Source: Cytophagales bacterium
GTDB taxonomy: Bacteria; Bacteroidota; Bacteroidia; Cytophagales; Cyclobacteriaceae
Length of the DNA: 32,364 bases
Assembly (NCBI GenBank): GCA_013298505.1
Contig: JAAFHY010000035.1
Span: 1 to 32,364 of the forward strand
Reading direction: 5' to 3'
Below the pieces are notes generated by a model, which saw only the letters and a program-made list of their open reading frames with translations, searched no databases and had not been told where the DNA came from. The position numbers were made by a program, and so were the translations under genes. This document shows, piece by piece, positions 1 to 7,333 of the stretch (the first letter of the stretch is position 1; every line of letters starts with the position of its first letter).

Positions 1-875
1 CCAATGGAAGGCACTTCTACGGATGTGCCCAAAGCCGCATCGATGAAACTAATGTGCAGATCGTAAACTAAATTATTGCCATCGCGCTTTAGCTCTTTGT
101 CTTCGGTTTCTTCTACCAGAATCAACAAGTCTCCTGGCACTCCACCGCCGGGTGCTTCATTGCCTTTGCCCGACATCGACAACTGCATGCCATCGCTCAC
201 TCCCGCAGGGATTTTCACCGTGATCAAATCTTCCTTGGAAACCAATCCAGAACTGTCCACACCAGATGGGCGCTTGTCAATCATTTGCCCGGCTCCATTA
301 CAAGTGCTACAGTTGCTAGCCGATACCATCTGGCCGAGCATAGTGTTCACCACTTTTCTTACTTGGCCTGTGCCTTGGCAGGTGCTGCAATTTTTAAAGG
401 TTACACCTTCGGCACGAATGAGCCTGTTGACTTTTATTTTTTTCTCTACGCCATTGGCAATTTCTTCCAATGTCATTTTTAGTTTGATGCGCAAATTAGA
501 GCCCTTGCGTTGTCGCGATCTACCTCCTCCTCCACCACCAAAGAAACTATCAAAAGGACTTCCTCCTCCGCCACCACCAAAAATATCTCCGAATTGGCTG
601 AAGATGTCTTCCATGTTCATCTCGTGCGAGCTGTACCCACCTCCGCCACCGCCTGGTCTGTTGTGGCCAAAGCGATCGTACTGTGCGCGCTTATTTTCAT
701 CACTCAGTACTTCGTAGGCTTCGGCTGCTTCTTTAAATTTTTCTTCGGCTGCTTTATCGCCTTGGTTTTTATCTGGGTGAAATTGGATAGCTGTTTTGCG
801 GTATGCCTTTTTTATTTCTTCTGCAGAGGCACTTTTGCTTACACCAAGTATTTCGTAAAAATCTCTTTTTGCCAT
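1..875 (-). CDS. dnaJ: Chaperone DnaJ, partial (C-terminus beyond left edge)
   Basis: Hsp40 co-chaperone that delivers unfolded proteins to DnaK and stimulates its ATPase. The visible 291 residues begin [14 protein letters not shown] and carry the J-domain with HPD at residues 33-35. A Gly/Phe-rich linker follows with three hexaglycine runs (75-80, 100-105, 113-118), then the first substrate domain, the zinc region and the start of the second substrate domain. The zinc region is unusual. Only two CxxCxGxG motifs are present (C163-C166 and C189-C192), where the family normally has four. The places of motifs 1 and 4 are taken by cysteine-free sequence near residues 153-161 and 201-210. The frame is intact, so this is not a frameshift. 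The gene lies 55 bp downstream of grpE and is probably co-transcribed. No Shine-Dalgarno sequence is visible. The product is certain; only the C-terminal end is missing. Confidence 0.97.
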   Translation of the reverse strand, partial: MAKRDFYEILGVSKSASAEEIKKAYRKTAIQFHPDKNQGDKAAEEKFKEAAEAYEVLSDENKRAQYDRFGHNRPGGGGGGYSSHEMNMEDIFSQFGDIFGGGGGGSPFDSFFGGGGGGRSRQRKGSNLRIKLKMTLEEIANGVEKKIKVNRLIRAEGVTFKNCSTCQGTGQVRKVVNTMLGQMVSASNCSTCNGAGQMIDKRPSGVDSSGLVSKEDLITVKIPAGVSDGMQLSMSGKGNEAPGGGVPGDLLILVEETEDKELKRDGNNLVYDLHISFIDAALGTSVEVPSI

Positions 876-930
876 TTGTTGAGGAGTGTGTTAGAAGAAG
901 TTAGAAGTCAGAATATAGAAGTCAGAATTT

Positions 931-1482
931 TTAGCTACCCACAACAACTTTTGCAAAACGTATTACTTTATCATTTAACAAGTAGCCTTTCTCGACTACA
1001 TCCATCACCTTACCTTTCAGTTTTTCATCGGGCGCGGGTACTTGTGTGATGGCTTCGTGCAAGTCTGGGTTAAAGTTTGAACCTGCTGCTTCCATTGCTT
1101 TCACACTATATTGCTCTAAAATCTTTTTGAATTTATTCTGAATCAGAAAAAATCCTTCTGCTGCTTTATCATTTTTATCAGGGAAAGATCTTTCGGCCCT
1201 CTCAAAATCATCCGCCACGCTGAGCATCGACTTGAGCAATTGCTCGTTGGCCGATTGTATCATCTCCAACTTCTCTTTGGCCGATCTCCTTCTAAAATTA
1301 TCAAACTCGGCATACAGGCGCACGTATTTGTCCTTGGCCTCTGCCAATTCGTCCTGTAGCTTTTTAAGGGGGTCTTCTTTCTTTTCTGGCTTGGGTTGCT
1401 CGGGGCTTTCGTCACCAGGCGTTTCTGTTCCCAAATCGTCATGCTTTTCCAATTCCTGCTCAGGGTGGAGATTGTTTTCCAT
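931..1482 (-). CDS. grpE: Nucleotide exchange factor GrpE
   Basis: Releases ADP from DnaK and so resets the Hsp70 cycle in the cytoplasm. The 183-residue product has an acidic, disordered N-terminus (residues 1-35, rich in E, D and P). A long helix follows, including the typical block YAEFDNFRRR near residue 60. The C-terminal beta domain contains NPDLHEAI and ends with the GYLLNDKVIRFAKVVVG signature of the family. Length is normal for GrpE. It sits between ilvE and dnaJ on the same strand. The 220 bp upstream of it should hold the stress promoter, but I see no CIRCE element there; a short palindrome at 1533-1545 is the only candidate operator. Confidence 0.97.
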   Translation of the reverse strand: MENNLHPEQELEKHDDLGTETPGDESPEQPKPEKKEDPLKKLQDELAEAKDKYVRLYAEFDNFRRRSAKEKLEMIQSANEQLLKSMLSVADDFERAERSFPDKNDKAAEGFFLIQNKFKKILEQYSVKAMEAAGSNFNPDLHEAITQVPAPDEKLKGKVMDVVEKGYLLNDKVIRFAKVVVGS

Positions 1483-1532
1483 TTTTGTCTATTAAATAAA
1501 CCGCAAAGAGACAAGAATTTTGCCAATTGAGC

Positions 1533-1545
1533 AATTGTGACAATT
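1533..1545. promoter_or_regulatory. Small palindrome upstream of grpE
   Basis: AATTGTGACAATT is a perfect inverted repeat (6 + 1 + 6) about 50 bp upstream of the grpE start, next to another CAATTG. Its position would suit an operator for the chaperone operon. Palindromes this AT-rich arise easily by chance, so the call is weak. Confidence 0.2.
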
Positions 1546-1702
1546 AGGCACTAAGCATTGAGGCCTGAAACTAGGAATTGACTTAAAAAAGCCAGATACA
1601 ACAAAAAAATGGAAGTGTTTCTAGTGAATTTTGTTAAAATCTGTTACATAGAAACCCATTTTGTTGGAGATTTTACTTTTTGATTACTGGCGTCTGATTG
1701 GC

Positions 1703-2773
1703 CTACTTAACCAAATAATTCCATCCATGCACATCGGCCTCTACACCTTTGCGTATGTCGTTCAGCTTTTTCTTAACACGAAGTTGGAAACTATTTTCAG
1801 TTACTGCGGGCAAGTTATAATCTGTTCCGTGGATATGGATCGTTGCAATTTGCGAAACCACCGCAGCCGTACCTACTCCAAATGCTTCGGTTAGGGTTTT
1901 ATTTTTAAACGCCTCTTCAATCTCGGCAACGCTTACTCTTCGCTCTTCTTTTTCGATACCCAAGCTAGATGCCAAAGTTAAAATAGAATTGCGTGTAACG
2001 CCATCTAAAAGTGAAGTGCTCAATTTTGGTGTCACCAACTTTCCGTTCAACACAAACATCACGTTCATCGCGCCAGATTCGTCAATGTATTTGTGATCTT
2101 TGGCGTCTGTCCAAAGCACTTGATCAAATCCTTGCTTCTGCGCAAGCATGGTTGGATAAAATGCACCACCATAGTTACCCGCACATTTTGCAAAGCCAGT
2201 TCCACCTTCTGCCGCGCGCACAAATTCTTCTTCTACCTTTACGCGCACGGGTTTTGCGAAATATGGCCCCACTGGACTCGTAAGAATTATAAATTTATAC
2301 TCTTCGGCAATCTTCACACCCAACTTTGCTTCAGACGCAAAAACAAACGGCCTCAAATAAAGAGAAGCTCCCTCCGAAGTAGGTATCCAATCGGCATCGA
2401 CATCGATCAGCGCACAAAGCGATTGAATAAACAATTCTTCGCTAATGGCAGGCATACACATCCGATCAAGCGATCGAAGCAATCTTTTATGGTGGCGCTC
2501 AGGCCTGAAAATAGTAATTACACCTTTATCATTTTTAAATGCCTTCATACCTTCAAACACCGATTGCCCGTAGTGCAATGCAAGCATAGCAGGCGATAGT
2601 TCCATCATTCCATAGGGCATAACTTTAGGCTCTTGCCATTCTCCATTTTTGTAATCAATCACCAACATGTGATCAGAAATATGATTACCGAAACCTAGAT
2701 TGTTAAAATCAACCGATGAGAGACGAGATTTTGCAACGCGCTCAACGTGGATAGATTCTGTTAATACGGCCAT
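1703..2773 (-). CDS. ilvE: Branched-chain amino acid aminotransferase
   Basis: Transfers the amino group between glutamate and the keto acids of valine, leucine and isoleucine, using PLP in the cytoplasm. The 356-residue protein is a fold-type IV aminotransferase of the larger, eukaryote-like BCAT class. Seen in it are YGQSVFEGMKAF (68-79), the lysine motif FAKCAGNYGGA with the expected Schiff-base K196, and ESGAMNVMFV followed by LLDGVTRNSIL, which bind substrate and the PLP phosphate. Length is normal for this class. The gene stands alone: a repeat-rich gap of 222 bp separates it from the PaiB-like gene upstream, and grpE follows after 220 bp. No other ilv gene is in the window. Confidence 0.95.
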   Translation of the reverse strand: MAVLTESIHVERVAKSRLSSVDFNNLGFGNHISDHMLVIDYKNGEWQEPKVMPYGMMELSPAMLALHYGQSVFEGMKAFKNDKGVITIFRPERHHKRLLRSLDRMCMPAISEELFIQSLCALIDVDADWIPTSEGASLYLRPFVFASEAKLGVKIAEEYKFIILTSPVGPYFAKPVRVKVEEEFVRAAEGGTGFAKCAGNYGGAFYPTMLAQKQGFDQVLWTDAKDHKYIDESGAMNVMFVLNGKLVTPKLSTSLLDGVTRNSILTLASSLGIEKEERRVSVAEIEEAFKNKTLTEAFGVGTAAVVSQIATIHIHGTDYNLPAVTENSFQLRVKKKLNDIRKGVEADVHGWNYLVK

Positions 2774-2885
2774 GGTGTATAGTTTTTAGTTGATGGTAAA
2801 ATTACCTTAAAATTTAAGATTCAAAATTTATAATTCAAATTTTAACTTCGCTTCAATCGTTCATCCTATTTTATTTTTTTTGGCG

Positions 2886-2990
2886 GCCTGGCCCGCCTAG
2901 GCGAACCACCAGGCTTTCCGCTGCAAGTCCTCGGTACGCGAGGCGCATACCTGTGGGCTTTCCGCTTCAATCCTTGGCCGATGCACCGCA
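2886..2990. repeat. GC-rich intergenic repeat-like element with two related units
   Basis: In an otherwise AT-rich spacer this block is strongly GC-rich. It contains two related units, AGGCTTTCCGCTGCAAGTCC (from 2911) and GGGCTTTCCGCTTCAATCC (from 2955). It also holds the palindrome CGCCTAGGCG (2894-2903), flanked by GCCTGG (2886) and CCAGGC (2909), and an imperfect hairpin around 2933-2951. From memory, elements with the core GGCTTTCCGCTNCAATCC occur scattered between genes in Bacteroidota genomes, so this is probably a dispersed non-coding repeat. It lies just after the stop of the seven-gene operon and may end transcription there. Confidence 0.5.
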
Positions 2991-2995
2991 CTTAG

Positions 2996-3610
2996 CTACT
3001 GCTTTTTAACAACGCCAAACTTTCTCATCTCATTTGCAATACCCACCGAATTTTCATCGCCTCTTTTATCTAACTCTGCAATAATAGTAGTGTGGTTCTT
3101 TTCATCTCTATTTTGGCTTAGTTTATAACTGGCCTCCAATCGGTCGATGGTAATTTCAAAACCAATCGTGCCACGCAATTCTCCGTGAAAGAACTTGTGC
3201 GACATGGTATCAACAGATACGGGATGTGCTGAGTCTTTTTCGTACTTATTTGTCAACTGTCTGAGCGATTCGATCAATTTCTCTTCACTCAACATCCGCG
3301 CTTTACCGTAGGCATGCACGGCTATGTAATTCCAGGTAGGCACATTTTCATGATCGTACCACGAAGACGAAACGTACGCATGAGTCCCCTGAAATATGAC
3401 CATCACCTCCTCACCTTCAGGCAACTCGCGCCATTGCTTGTTACCACGGCTGATATGGCCATGTAATTTATTTCCATCCAATATCAACGGAACGTGCGTG
3501 GCCCACAATTTGCCTTCTACGGTGCTAACAACGATACCAAATCCATTTTTACGAATAAAGTCTATTAACTCTTCTTCGTTTTCGTTTTTTGCATGAGCAG
3601 GGATGTACAT
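2996..3610 (-). CDS. PaiB-like FMN-binding split-barrel protein
   Basis: Member of the PaiB (FMN-binding negative transcriptional regulator) family, which has the pyridoxamine-phosphate-oxidase-like split barrel. Family signatures are visible over nearly the full 204 residues: MYIPAHAK at the start, ATHVPL (37-42), GHISRGNKQW (51-60), then AYVSSSWYDHENVPTWNY (78-95), followed by the C-terminal helical part. In Bacillus subtilis PaiB is encoded beside the polyamine acetyltransferase PaiA and lowers extracellular protease and sporulation. Whether this protein binds DNA, or is a flavin or haem enzyme, is not settled by sequence. It is the last gene of the seven-gene minus-strand operon, starting 4 bp after the DinB-fold gene, which suggests translational coupling. 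Confidence 0.88.
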   Translation of the reverse strand: MYIPAHAKNENEEELIDFIRKNGFGIVVSTVEGKLWATHVPLILDGNKLHGHISRGNKQWRELPEGEEVMVIFQGTHAYVSSSWYDHENVPTWNYIAVHAYGKARMLSEEKLIESLRQLTNKYEKDSAHPVSVDTMSHKFFHGELRGTIGFEITIDRLEASYKLSQNRDEKNHTTIIAELDKRGDENSVGIANEMRKFGVVKKQ

Positions 3611-3614
3611 ATTT

Positions 3615-4112
3615 TTATTTTTTTAGCGAACGGAGGTAAAAAATAATATCCATACTTTGAATTTTGGTAATGCCTAGCTGATGTAGTAATGTGGTGACTT
3701 GGCCACGATGATAGGTACCATGATTAATAACGTGAAATAGCATGTCTTCTACTTTGTCCTCAAATAAATCGCCTTTAAGGTTTTTATACCTTACTGTTGT
3801 TGAAGAAAAATCCATTTCTTGAGACTCAACGAAGGCAGCTAAACTTTTGGCTGATCGAACGATTCCTTCTAGTAGTTCTTTCTTTCCACCACTAAAATTT
3901 TGAGAAGGCCACGAATCTAAGCTTACACCTTGAAGGCGGTTTAACCATATTACTTCAGCATCCCAGGCATGTAAAAGAGTTTTAGCGATAGATGGAAAAC
4001 TACTTTTTACTTCAGAAAATAGAAGCGATTCGTCTACGGTTTCTAGCGTTTCGGTTAGGCGTTCATTTGCCCATACAGAATAGGCAAGGTGTTGTTTAAG
4101 TGTATAGCTCAT
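3615..4112 (-). CDS. DinB-family four-helix-bundle protein
   Basis: A DinB/YfiT-type metal-binding four-helix bundle of 165 residues. The likely metal triad is H48 (in LLHAWDAEVIWL), H131 and H135 (in INHGTYHRGQ), placed as in the family. In related proteins this fold serves thiol-dependent transferases such as mycothiol- and bacillithiol-S-transferases. The substrate here is unknown, and the name does not imply a DNA-damage role or the DinB polymerase. It lies between the PLP decarboxylase (33 bp) and the PaiB-like gene (4 bp) in the operon. Its place beside OsmC- and PaiB-type genes fits a detoxification role, which is inference. Confidence 0.85.
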   Translation of the reverse strand: MSYTLKQHLAYSVWANERLTETLETVDESLLFSEVKSSFPSIAKTLLHAWDAEVIWLNRLQGVSLDSWPSQNFSGGKKELLEGIVRSAKSLAAFVESQEMDFSSTTVRYKNLKGDLFEDKVEDMLFHVINHGTYHRGQVTTLLHQLGITKIQSMDIIFYLRSLKK

Positions 4113-4145
4113 ATTTTTTACAATTATGCGTTCTAAAAATTATCT

Positions 4146-5552
4146 TTAGAGATGCCCTTTAATTACCTTACACATTAGCTCTAATACAAAGTCGATGTCT
4201 TCACTGGTTGTGCGCCAATTCACAAATGCTGCTCTAATACCTTTACGTTCTTTGTAAATAGTGGGTGTCATAAATACTTTTCCCATTGCATTTAGCTTGC
4301 TTAAAAATGGTTTAATCTTTTCTTGGTTTTCTTCGCCTTGCAGAGTAAAACAAACCGTATTTAGCCTCACCGGTGCCAGCAACTCAAATTGCAAAGAAGC
4401 TTCAATGCCTTTGCCAAATCTTTCAGCATGAGCAATATTATTGTCAACGATTTCGCGAATGCCATCTTTACCATATGCCATTAATGTAAACCAAGCAGGC
4501 AGTGCTTTGAGTCTTCGTGAGTTTTCAGGAAGGAAATTCAGATAGTTGAAATTCTCCATTGGGTTACCAAGATAGGGCGCATTAGAATTTTGGAATGTTT
4601 CTACTTGAAGCACGCTGTGTTTTTGCTTTACAAAAAAGAGCGCGCTCTCGTAGGGTACATTCAACCATTTATGGCAGTCAATGGTAATACTGTCTGCGCC
4701 TTCCCAACCAGCTACCAAATGCTGACGGTGCGATGAGCAAGCCGCAAAGCCACCGAACGCAGCATCAATATGCCACCAGAATGAATATTTTTCTTTCAGT
4801 TTTGCAATTGCATTGAAATCGTCAAAGTCAACCGTATTTACGGTTCCTGCACTTGAGAGTAAAATGACAGATTCCTTTGAATTGCTCTTAAAATAATTTT
4901 CAAGGGCATCCATATCAATGGACTCGCGATTGCCTTTTGCTGTTTCAATTTTTATTACGTTACTGCTTCCAATACCAAGCAACGATAACGATTTAATAGA
5001 GGAGGAGTGGGGCGTAGTAGAAATAACTTTAATACTCGATGTTATTCCTTCTTTAGCAATGTCTTTTTCGTTTTGCGTCCCTACCCATTGACGTGCTACT
5101 GCCAAACAGGTGAAGTTGGACATGGTTGCGCCTGTAACAAACCCACCGAAGAAATCGCTTGGCAAGTGAAAGAGATCAAGAAGTAAATGAATGGTTTCTA
5201 TTTCTACGTTTGCAGAAACATCGCCTTGCCCATTTAGCCCTTGTGGGTTTTGGTCGTAGATGGTCGTGAGCCAATCTCCGGCTATGCCAGCAGGTGTTGT
5301 TCCGCCAGTTACAAATCCCCAATAGCGTGGGCCTGAAGAGCCGACCATGAGTGGCTCAAAGCGTTTATTAAATTGTTGCAGTGCACCGAGTGTACCGATT
5401 CCATTTTCTTGTAAAATCTTTTTGTGCTCGACTGTGTGTTGTGTTGAAGTTGGGCGATTTTCTAAACCGCTCAGGTAAGCCAATGACTGTGCCTGGGTTT
5501 GATGAAACAGTTCACCGAGTTGTTCTAAATCTTTTTGAAGTTGATTGATCAT
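4146..5552 (-). CDS. PLP-dependent decarboxylase, group II (aromatic amino acid / glutamate decarboxylase-like)
   Basis: Fold-type I PLP enzyme of the group II amino acid decarboxylases, which make amines from amino acids. The 468 residues show GFVTGATMSNFTCL (137-150), which binds the cofactor phosphate, HIDAAFGG (261-268) with the PLP-ring aspartate D263, and SITIDCHKWLNVPYE (288-302) with the Schiff-base lysine K295. The histidine before the lysine is typical of the class. No signal peptide is present. The substrate cannot be read from the sequence: aromatic amino acids, glutamate, aspartate or diaminobutyrate are all possible, and some relatives act as aldehyde-forming synthases. It is the fifth gene of the operon, 12 bp after the OsmC gene. 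A PLP enzyme inside a unit next to a MocR-type regulator is suggestive. Confidence 0.9.
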   Translation of the reverse strand: MINQLQKDLEQLGELFHQTQAQSLAYLSGLENRPTSTQHTVEHKKILQENGIGTLGALQQFNKRFEPLMVGSSGPRYWGFVTGGTTPAGIAGDWLTTIYDQNPQGLNGQGDVSANVEIETIHLLLDLFHLPSDFFGGFVTGATMSNFTCLAVARQWVGTQNEKDIAKEGITSSIKVISTTPHSSSIKSLSLLGIGSSNVIKIETAKGNRESIDMDALENYFKSNSKESVILLSSAGTVNTVDFDDFNAIAKLKEKYSFWWHIDAAFGGFAACSSHRQHLVAGWEGADSITIDCHKWLNVPYESALFFVKQKHSVLQVETFQNSNAPYLGNPMENFNYLNFLPENSRRLKALPAWFTLMAYGKDGIREIVDNNIAHAERFGKGIEASLQFELLAPVRLNTVCFTLQGEENQEKIKPFLSKLNAMGKVFMTPTIYKERKGIRAAFVNWRTTSEDIDFVLELMCKVIKGHL

Positions 5553-5564
5553 GTATGCGAAAGA

Positions 5565-6035
5565 TTATTCAACTTTAATGACTGGTTGGATAAGTACTTC
5601 AAAGTTTATAGACCTTGCTATGAAACATGAATGATGAGCCCTTTCATGCAGCTCGTGCGCTTTTGCAACCATCGACTGATCGCTCACGGTCACTTCTGGA
5701 CGGAGGACTATTTGAGTAAACTGGCCGCTTCCATCTTCATTTTCATCCATCGTACCTGCTGCGCGGTCGGTATAGTTTGTAATAACTACATTGTTCACCG
5801 CACAAAAGTGTAAGTACCATAGCATATGGCAGGCCGAAAGTGCAGAGACCATCAAATCTTCTGGGTTATGCTTTGTTTTGTCTCCACGAAAAGCTGGGTC
5901 AGACGAGCCCGCAATATCTGGTTTGTCATTTGAGGAAATGAGATGGCTTCGCTCATACGATTTATAATCTTTTGTTCCGGTTCCAGTGTTGCCCGTCCAT
6001 TGGACAGTTGCTGTGTAGTGATGCTCTTTCTTCAT
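5565..6035 (-). CDS. OsmC-family peroxiredoxin-like protein
   Basis: OsmC/Ohr-fold protein of 156 residues, whose family reduces organic and lipid hydroperoxides with two reactive cysteines. Both are present, C69 in SALSACHMLWYLHF and C137 in HHSCFIARS. The family block HNPEDLMVSALSACH (56-70) is clear. The N-terminal part (GTKDYKSYERSH) follows the OsmC/YhfA-like pattern rather than Ohr, so Ohr is the less likely assignment. It works as a homodimer in the cytoplasm. It is the fourth gene of the operon, 9 bp after the acetyltransferase and 12 bp before the decarboxylase, tying peroxide or electrophile defence to the amine-related genes around it. Confidence 0.9.
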   Translation of the reverse strand: MKKEHHYTATVQWTGNTGTGTKDYKSYERSHLISSNDKPDIAGSSDPAFRGDKTKHNPEDLMVSALSACHMLWYLHFCAVNNVVITNYTDRAAGTMDENEDGSGQFTQIVLRPEVTVSDQSMVAKAHELHERAHHSCFIARSINFEVLIQPVIKVE

Positions 6036-6044
6036 CTGTTTTTT

Positions 6045-6488
6045 TTAATTATCCCAACTATAATAATTATGATCTTTATCTAATTCGAAACCTACTTTAG
6101 GATATAAGTTGTTCCCAATGGTATTTGACTTCGCTGTCTCCAGAATCAAACCGCAAGCACTGGTATTTTTACAATGCTCTTTTGCTTTTTCAATCAGTGC
6201 AATTGAAAAACCTTTTCCGCGAAAAGCGGCATCTACAAATAAATCATTTAACAGCCAAAGTCGCTTCATACGAGTAGACGAGAACAACGGATAAAGTTGC
6301 GTGAACCCTGTCATTACATTTTCATTGAATGAAGCGAAAACCACTGATTCGTTTTTCTCAATTCGTTCGCATAAGAAATTCTTAGCGGACTTTATATCCG
6401 AATCTTTTTTATAAAACACACGATACTGATCAAAAAGAACAGCTAGTTGTTCTAAGTGATGAAGGGTGGCTTGCTCAATTTTAATCAT
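6045..6488 (-). CDS. GNAT-family N-acetyltransferase
   Basis: Acetyl-CoA-dependent N-acetyltransferase of 147 residues. The acetyl-CoA pyrophosphate loop is seen as FRGKGFSIALIEKAKEH (R90-G91-K92-G93), after the strand LLNDLFVDAAF. The C-terminal NLYPKVGFELD (127-137) matches the usual LYEKxGF element. The substrate is unknown. In Bacillus subtilis paiA (a GNAT polyamine acetyltransferase) and paiB form one operon, and a GNAT gene and a PaiB-like gene occur together here, though not adjacent. That makes an amine substrate plausible, but orthology with PaiA is not shown. It lies 48 bp after the PhzF-like gene and 9 bp before the OsmC-like gene. Confidence 0.85.
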   Translation of the reverse strand: MIKIEQATLHHLEQLAVLFDQYRVFYKKDSDIKSAKNFLCERIEKNESVVFASFNENVMTGFTQLYPLFSSTRMKRLWLLNDLFVDAAFRGKGFSIALIEKAKEHCKNTSACGLILETAKSNTIGNNLYPKVGFELDKDHNYYSWDN

Positions 6489-6536
6489 TATTTATTTTTT
6501 GTTAACCAAATAGGCATAGTGAACATAGAAATTCTT

Positions 6537-7322
6537 CTAATCAATAAATATTTTACCAATCAAATAAAGCTTTGCTGTTCCGCTAATTTCCACTCGGTCG
6601 CCTAGTAGCTTACATTTTAGTTTACCGATTCTTTGTGAAAGTTGCAGTGCATTAAATTCCGTTTTATTCAAAACTTTCGCCCAATAGGGAGTTAAAGATG
6701 TGTGCGCAGAACCCGTTACCGGATCTTCGTCAATACCCGATTGTGGTCCAAAAAACCGAGAAACAAAATCAACCTGATTACCTTTGGCGGTAACGATAAT
6801 TCCTCGCGCCTCCACCGTGCCAATCAGTTTGAAGTTTGGCCTCATATTTTGGATTTGTTCTTCGCGTTCGTACACGAGCATGTAATCGGTTTTGCCTTTC
6901 AGAGTCTTTGCTGATTTTACTCCAAGTCCTTCTTCCAAAGCAGGAATGGAACTTACTTCATTTAATGTATCGACTGGAAAATCCAGTGTAAGCGTTTCTC
7001 CAGACTTTGTTACAGTCAATAGGCCACTGCGCGAGTTGAAAGCAATAGCGCTGCCTTGATAATTTTCATAGTTAAACAATACAAACGCAGTGGCCAATGT
7101 AGCGTGACCACATAAATCTACTTCTACTGTAGGTGTAAACCATCGAATGCGCAAACCTTCTTTTTCATTTACATAGAATGCGGTTTCGGCCAAACAATTT
7201 TCCATCGCAATGTTTTGCATGACTTGATCAGGAAGCCATTGCTGCAATGGACAAACAGCGGCCGGGTTGCCAGCAAAAACTTTGTTTGCGAAAGCATCTA
7301 CTTGATAAATTTTTAGTTCCAT
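6537..7322 (-). CDS. PhzF-family isomerase-like protein
   Basis: Diaminopimelate-epimerase-fold protein of the PhzF family, 261 residues. The two pseudo-symmetric halves are visible: AGNPAAVC (17-24), ENCLAETAFY with the expected general acid/base E46, CGHATLA (71-77), and GIDEDPVTGSAH (196-207) in the second half. PhzF itself isomerises dihydro-hydroxyanthranilate in phenazine synthesis. No other phenazine genes are present here, so this is one of the many family members of unknown substrate. It starts 11 bp after the transporter stop and is the second gene of the operon. A small-molecule isomerase directly behind an exporter suggests that they share a metabolite. Confidence 0.9.
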   Translation of the reverse strand: MELKIYQVDAFANKVFAGNPAAVCPLQQWLPDQVMQNIAMENCLAETAFYVNEKEGLRIRWFTPTVEVDLCGHATLATAFVLFNYENYQGSAIAFNSRSGLLTVTKSGETLTLDFPVDTLNEVSSIPALEEGLGVKSAKTLKGKTDYMLVYEREEQIQNMRPNFKLIGTVEARGIIVTAKGNQVDFVSRFFGPQSGIDEDPVTGSAHTSLTPYWAKVLNKTEFNALQLSQRIGKLKCKLLGDRVEISGTAKLYLIGKIFID

Positions 7323-7333
7323 GTTATAGAATT

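Noticed and set aside
76-1049. Plus-strand open frames, one with runs of proline, opposite dnaJ and grpE
   Set aside because: They are the reverse of the glycine-rich dnaJ linker and the grpE coding sequence. The minus-strand proteins are clear families, and the plus-strand frames have no recognisable domain.
3615-4112. DNA polymerase IV (also named DinB)
   Set aside because: At 165 residues with an H-H-H triad it is the four-helix metal protein family and not the polymerase.
6537-7322. Phenazine biosynthesis
   Set aside because: Only a PhzF-fold gene is present. None of the other phenazine genes is in the window, and PhzF relatives are widespread with other roles.
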